Shown here in pieces: positions 58,701 to 64,000 of a DNA stretch of 64,000 nucleotides. Position 1 is the first letter of the stretch, and each line of letters starts with the position of its first letter. The notes below the pieces were generated by a model, which was given only the letters and a program-made list of their open reading frames with translations, did not search any database and was not told the DNA's origin. The DNA is taken from the NCBI GenBank assembly GCA_015227615.1, contig JAALGZ010000018.1, positions 372,001-436,000 on the forward strand, written 5' to 3'. The DNA is from Labyrinthula sp. Ha (taxonomy: Eukaryota > Sar > Bigyra > Labyrinthulida > Labyrinthulaceae). Made by a program: the position numbers and the translations under genes.

Positions 58701-61700
58701 CTACAACCGTAATCACATATAAGCCTAAAACTGAAAAGAAATCATTTTTACCTACACAATTTCCATTTATTTTTATCGTTTTAAGTTGTTTTACTTGGTC
58801 ATTAAAATCACATGTAATGAGTTTATTCCAAATTCCCAAAATTTGGGTCGCTTTGACAAAACATACCGTTATTACGTTATCTTCTTGGTAACGGTAGATT
58901 ATAACGAAATAATGAAACTAAACGTTAAGTGCTCTATACGTTAAAACTATAACGATACATATGCCTGTGAGGAATATCATTAGCTAGGTTAAAGGGTGTC
59001 CTTGTTGGTCATATGTTCTCTGTCTTGGAGTTTTCACCACAGTTGCACGTAGAAGGGTAAAAATACTGCAGCTAGATCAAGCCTTTTGTTCCAGAATGTT
59101 ACCACAACAGATGACCCTTTTACAAATATAGGAAATATTCCACTTGTAAAAAGCTTTAAGGTATGCTAGGATTTATATTACTACAATATGAGAAACCTTA
59201 AGAAAACCAACACCACCATCTGAAGTCAGCCGAAAATACTATCAACGCTTGAGATCATTTCTATAGAACAAAACCCTTTCCAAAACAAAAAAGAAGAGAG
59301 TTTTCACAACACCTGATCCATCGAACGTACAATATTGAAGTGAATTCTAGAGCCTCAAGGATAGAAATACTGACAGCGAACCCAAGCAAACCAATCGCCA
59401 TATCAAACTCGGTCTTCCCAAACCAATATTGAACCTGCCGTGTTAACATGCAATAGCAGTTAAGTTTCTGAAACATGATGATATTAATACAACACGAACA
59501 ATGGCAGCACTGAAAAGCAAGTGGTTGCAAAGCTCCTCAAATAACAATGGCGTTGCTGTTTATTCCTTCATGAAGCTTAGAGCAAGCTCCAAAATATTTA
59601 TTCCTCCATAACTCACCGATAACTGTAAACTTTGGAAGGAATGTCATAAGACTTGAACTCCGTGCCTAGGTAACCCGCCTCCATGAGCGACCTTCTATGC
59701 AGCAACCACAAATACAGGGCCTGTATTCATTGACATAAGATTAATATTTGGTTTTTACTATCAGCCTCAGGAAAAAAGGTGAGACCAAAGTAATCTACCC
59801 TCCTGAAAGCCCCAAGTTGTATTTTATATAGTGTCTAGCCTCAACAGCCTTATGGAGAGCCAAGGATGTTTACTGCCGCCATATTTCTTCACCAACCATA
59901 ACTTTTTTATCAAACCAGAGAGAGAATAGAAAAAGATGAAAAATAGTGGGCACCTTTTAAAGCTTACGTTATATATAAATGCTAGAACCTTAATTCCTAA
60001 GGTTTTGGCTATAGATACAATGTTTCAAAATATCTCTATTCTTTCCAGATTCCCTTCGTTGCTAAACTTGTTTGTAAATAACATAATAATTCTGAGAATT
60101 CACCATTCTGGAAGAATAATAGTGAGAACGGGAAAACCGTCACGATGCTTCCAACAACATGGCAAAATTATACTGACCAAGTTTTGTAGTATGAATATAG
60201 GCTAACTAGACGGAAATTTTCTTCATCAATGGTTAATGACTCAGAATTTCTGGGACAATCAAATTACCGGGTTAAGATATGTATATATCATTCTCATCTT
60301 TTCCATAGTATTAACTAGTGTGCCTTTAAAATGGTGCAAGTGGTTAACTTTAGTTATATAGTTTTATAATACCTTACCCTGCACAGCATCTCCAAGGTAC
60401 TATTTTTTAATTATTTTTGAATACGAAAACATTTGTAAAAGAGTTAGATGACACAAAAATATTTGGGGACTGGAACACAAACAGAGAGTATGACTTATTT
60501 TATAAATGTTTTCATGTCATAAAAGAATAAACTATTTCTAGGAGATCAGTTTCCCAGGGGCATGTGATCCCTCTTTGTTTTAATAATCAATACCTTTCAA
60601 TAAAAAAATGGTTGCAAGTATTAATGCTCATCAACAAGAAAATCTGCGTAAGAAATTATTTATAACTTGCCAATGAATTAGAGTCAACCCATTAGTAGGG
60701 TACTATCCGAATAAAGAAAAGCTGTTTTGTACCTTAGCTTTCATATGCACTGCTCACAAAAATCATAAGACAGAATTTGAGTGAAATTGCTCATACCACG
60801 AAACAAAGTTTGAAAAGAAGAAAATATTTAGCAAATGATCTAGACTTATTTACGAGCTACCTTAAAGACCTTAGAAATGAGCGTATTAAGGAACAATAAA
60901 TTATATCTTTTTAGAAACAATCATGCTTTTAGGGGTTTGAAGACCTGGATATTGAACAATTGGAGTTTTCGTCCTTTTAAGTACCGTCAGTAGTACATAT
61001 AACAGCAGTATGAAAGTAAACTTCTAACCAAGTAGATATACCTCCATTTAAGCTTTTCTCTTAATTATAACTAAATTAGATGAACAATTTTACTTTCACT
61101 AACCAGATAAAATGTTATAGCACCTTGTAAACTAAGAAAAAGTTCTACCAGACTTCCACAGTACTTGTCTCTTAGCAAATGAGCCAGAATGCCACACGAT
61201 TTGCTTCCCTTGGCATTATGGTTCATGCTCGTAAATACTTTACCAATATTAGATTGATCAGAAGAAAAGAATTTTAAGAACCCAAGATACAAAAATTTCT
61301 TTTTTCAAGAAGTCGATGAAGTATTTTTCTAAGAAATGTAATTGGTGCGCGTATATAAAGAAACCGAAAGACAATTTACAATTAGAGACTAAAATATCTA
61401 GAGGATATTAATTGTGAAGCGCCTAAATTGTCGAATGAACTAAATGCTTTATCTAAATAAAACAAGAAAATTTGCGATTAGCTTTAAAAGGATGCTCATA
61501 CTATGTTAAAGAATGACATAGAATATGTTATACCAACTAAATATTTTACCAGATACAAATTCAAGTGAAGGTTATTGGGAAATATTTAATGTCTGTGTCA
61601 TACTGGTATTATTTTAAATTGCTAATAACAAAAAAAATACAAATTTAAAACATATGGGTAATAACATATCGAATATTTTTGCCACTTTTAATTATTTAGG

Positions 61701-62808
61701 TGTTCTTGTAAATTATGAAGCTAAGGGTATATTAATTCTTACTAAGAAATTCTATGTGTCTCCTAGAAAATTTCTTAACTTAACAAAGTTAATATATTCT
61801 TGACTTTAAATCACAAACACAATGAAGATGAAAAAGAGTTGAGGATTAACGGTTTGATTACCTATTATCTAGGATCAACCCTTAGACCAAGACAAGTGTA
61901 ACATATGAAATGTAATGATCCTCAACAAACTTTCTTTGATTGAGAACAAGAGTTATTATTTCCACCTTGTCAATTCCTCATCTGGAATACAAACTCCCCA
62001 TTTTAAGGGTACTCTCACACTATACTTTCTTAATTTAGAAAATTAAGATTTCTATAACTTCTTCCAATTAAGAAAAAAAAGCAAATGCTGGCAAATCTTG
62101 CTATCAAAATTTTTATTTGCATTCTGTAGTATTTATACGTTCTATATCATAGTTATTGAACTGAATATTGTATAGATTTAAAAACCTTTGTATTTAATGT
62201 TTTGAGCTTATTTTCTTACAATGACCACTTCTATGAAAGAGCTTTTATGACGCGATTCTTGTTCACTACTGCTTTGGAAACAGTGAAATGGATTAGGACA
62301 CAGTCTTGAAAGCGCATTCTACGTTCGGTATAAATTTAATCAATGGAAGGATGAAACATTAGAGTTATTTTCACCTATTTCTAACTGTATTTCATTTTAT
62401 TCTAAGTCGCAACTTAGATTCAGCTTGAGTAATCAGTTCAACTCAATGGTACTCTTCAAGCATAAGGTATATGTGTGTATTTTTTAATCATCTACTGTTA
62501 TTATAAAGATTCTCTGATTGGTCCAGTTATCAGGATCATAGCAGCTCATTGACTGATAATAACAACATAAGCGACATTGCCCAGATTACCCAACGTACAA
62601 CCCCCAAAATCAGACGGAGATCAAAGGTTGACAAATCATGTAATTAAAGTAGAATCCCCTTCATGTGTATCACAAAAATCTTATGTTATCTTTAGAGGAT
62701 AATGAATAAAATACATGAAACTTATTGAGATTCATGGAACCTCTGTCCAGAGGATCTATGAACATTTAATAATATATACCCTCTGATTCTCGTGTACCTT
62801 AATCTTGC
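55745..62808. other. 7-kb gene desert
   Basis: Only chance-length frames. Around 58636-58730 and 58865-58965 lie two diverged copies of a TAACG/CGTTA-rich sequence. The segment 59030-59800 is somewhat richer in GC but gives no supported frame. No RNA genes noticed. Confidence 0.5.
58636..58965. repeat. Pair of diverged CGTTA-rich direct repeats
   Basis: Both copies share the order TTAYGTTATC, GGTAAC, ATTA, TTAAG, ATAT and GCCT over about 95 bp, spaced 230 bp apart. Each has a GTTATC ... GGTAAC dyad. Similar words also occur near 55930-55975, just upstream of the ankyrin gene. Alignment by eye only. Confidence 0.35.
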
Positions 62809-62946
62809 TCTGAGGAGGTTGAAAAGCTTGCTTGTGCGGCTGGTTTTGGGTTCAAGAAATATATATCTGTCCTGTAGGGCTGCAGAACTTGTCGACAGAG
62901 GTGGTCGTGGAATCTTTCCTGGCTTGAATATTCCACTAGAGCTGGT
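62809..62946 (+). pseudogene. Possible relic of a METTL2/6/8-type methyltransferase C-terminus
   Basis: One frame reads SEEVEKLACAAGFGFKKYIS, followed in another frame by AELVDRGGRGIFPGLNIP. In METTL2/6/8 (tRNA m3C) methyltransferases the C-terminal end has an SEE-x-x-x-L-x-x-x-AGF segment followed after about ten residues by a R-E-L-V-N-R-K-like segment. The order and spacing fit, but the frame is broken and the upstream catalytic domain is not visible, so this is at most a decayed fragment. Confidence 0.25.
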
Positions 62947-64000
62947 CTAATATTTCATTTAATTTCATTTATTCTGTGGATGTCTCATAACCATAATCTG
63001 AGTACAATTACTGAATACTCTGTTGCTTGCTACCAAGAGTTGAAATTGTAATTCCATTCCTTAATGACTAGGAGGGACAGGTCGTGCACATTGATTTTTT
63101 TTGCAGATATTTAAAGGATCCAAAGTTTCGTTTGTATTCTAACATCTGAACTGTTACTTGTTTCTCTTTTATGATTCGTCATCCTGGGTAAGTATTTCTT
63201 TTGAGATCTCTTGGGAGTTATCCTTTATTCTGACAACAGATAGTTGATACTAAGCTAAATAGAAATCTCTTCTCTAATCTTGCTTGCACGTGAAGGTTAA
63301 CGTTTTTTTTGCTTATATACACAATATTATTGGCTAACATCTCTTTGATTATATAATAAATGATTTTTCATTAACACATTAACATCTATTGTTTATTCAG
63401 TGAGTTCTCTTATGAAGAAGATGACTATGTCTTCAACAATGATACGCAGTGTCGATTTGGTATTGGATTTGATAAAAATTATCAATGATTATTTCATAAT
63501 TGCTTTGATTACGATTATCAATAAAATAATTGGACATTTGCTTTTTATCATTTGATTCTGGTTTTATTGAGACTATCAATTGAATATCAAAATAAACATG
63601 GTTAGTTCGATGCTGTTTTGAGTTTCCGAGAGCCTAATACGTATTTTCTGTGCCTTATGAAAACCTTTAACAACTGGCCACATGATATGGGGAAAATCCA
63701 GTCATAGGTCATGGTTTTCCATGTAGCACTTTTTTAGCTTTAGGTAAGTGCAAAATGATAAGTACTTATTGGCCATTTGTTTTAGGGCTTTAAGATAGAA
63801 TTAACTATGGGAACCAATTGGCTACAAATTTTCAAACAAATTGGTTAGGGAATTATTAGAAATGCTCAATAACAAAAATATGGGCAAAACCTTTAGTTAT
63901 AAATTCTCAGTAATTCAAATCCAACGACTATTGTTGTTAAAAGCCACATAACTGCCACTGGAGGTGGATAAATTTCTTACAAATTGCCTGAAATACCTAT
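62947..64000. other. Right end of the window without a supported gene
   Basis: Holds copy C of the ATTTGATAA repeat family and nothing else I recognise. Confidence 0.5.
63465..63594. repeat. ATTTGATAA-family repeat, copy C
   Basis: Begins GGATTTGATAAAAATTATCA, the same first nine bases as copy A, and aligns with copy B over about 95 bp without gaps. The right boundary is uncertain. Confidence 0.45.

Noticed and set aside
59261-59530. Minus-strand 89-codon frame with a hydrophobic middle
   Set aside because: No ATG at its start, chance length, no family recognised.
1-64000. tRNA genes, rRNA, CRISPR arrays, telomere-like repeats
   Set aside because: I looked for T-loop (GTTCRA) sequences with flanking stems, regular spaced repeats and short telomere-type tandem units and found none that hold together. 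A covariance-model scan would be needed to exclude divergent tRNAs or snRNAs.

Overview
The window is nuclear DNA of a microbial eukaryote, probably a protist. It is AT-rich, uses the standard genetic code (TAA, TAG and TGA all end genes here) and carries typical eukaryotic housekeeping genes: dolichol kinase, cytochrome c heme lyase, ribosomal protein L5 (uL18), the RPAC1 subunit of RNA polymerases I and III, eIF6, a FHIT-type hydrolase and a WBP2-like protein. Protein genes cover only about 30% of the window. The secreted sulfatase has a Cys-rich head followed by P-T-x-x-P repeats, a style common in stramenopile algae, so a stramenopile or related alga is possible, but the lineage is not settled by what I can see.

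The clearest genome-level feature is a class of very small spliceosomal introns. I reconstruct eight introns in five genes, of 27, 28, 28, 29, 29, 29, 29 and 33 nt. All start with GTA and end with TAG, seven of eight are phase 1, and each would create a premature stop if retained. Removing them gives reading frames whose summed exon lengths divide by three and whose proteins match known family lengths (dolichol kinase 521 aa, a 926-aa sulfatase, a 346-aa TrmN6-like methyltransferase, a 369-aa G-alpha-like protein, a 301-aa SAM-like protein).

Layout: 0.9-2.5 kb dolichol kinase (-); 5.4-6.6 kb divergent G-alpha (+); 9.9-16.6 kb a dense six-gene island with FHIT (+), a small unknown protein (+), sulfatase (-), cytochrome c heme lyase (+), RPL5 (-) and RPAC1 (+), with gaps of 2 to 192 bp; 18.8-20.5 kb a 1.7-kb Mutator-like (MULE) element with long inverted ends, a 9-bp target duplication and an ORF holding only the DNA-binding part of a transposase; 20.8-22.9 kb TrmN6-like methyltransferase and WBP2-like gene (+); 27.3-29.2 kb SAM-like protein (+) and eIF6 (-), convergent; 33.2-35.6 kb an unknown gene (+) and the first of two paralogous EGF plus seven-transmembrane proteins (-); 49.8-51.4 kb the second paralog (-); 53.7-55.7 kb an ankyrin/zinc-binding protein (-). 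The rest, including a 14-kb stretch at 35.6-49.8 kb and the last 8 kb, has no gene I can support, only simple repeats, small inverted-repeat elements and a few decayed coding scraps.

There is no operon-like pathway. Two sets of neighbours suggest shared control: the divergent pairs sulfatase/heme lyase and RPL5/RPAC1 each share under 200 bp of upstream DNA. The two candidates for undescribed biology are the EGF-7TM pair, a membrane-protein family I do not recognise, and the G-alpha-like protein, which keeps its nucleotide-binding loop and NKxD motif but lacks the switch residues for GTP hydrolysis.
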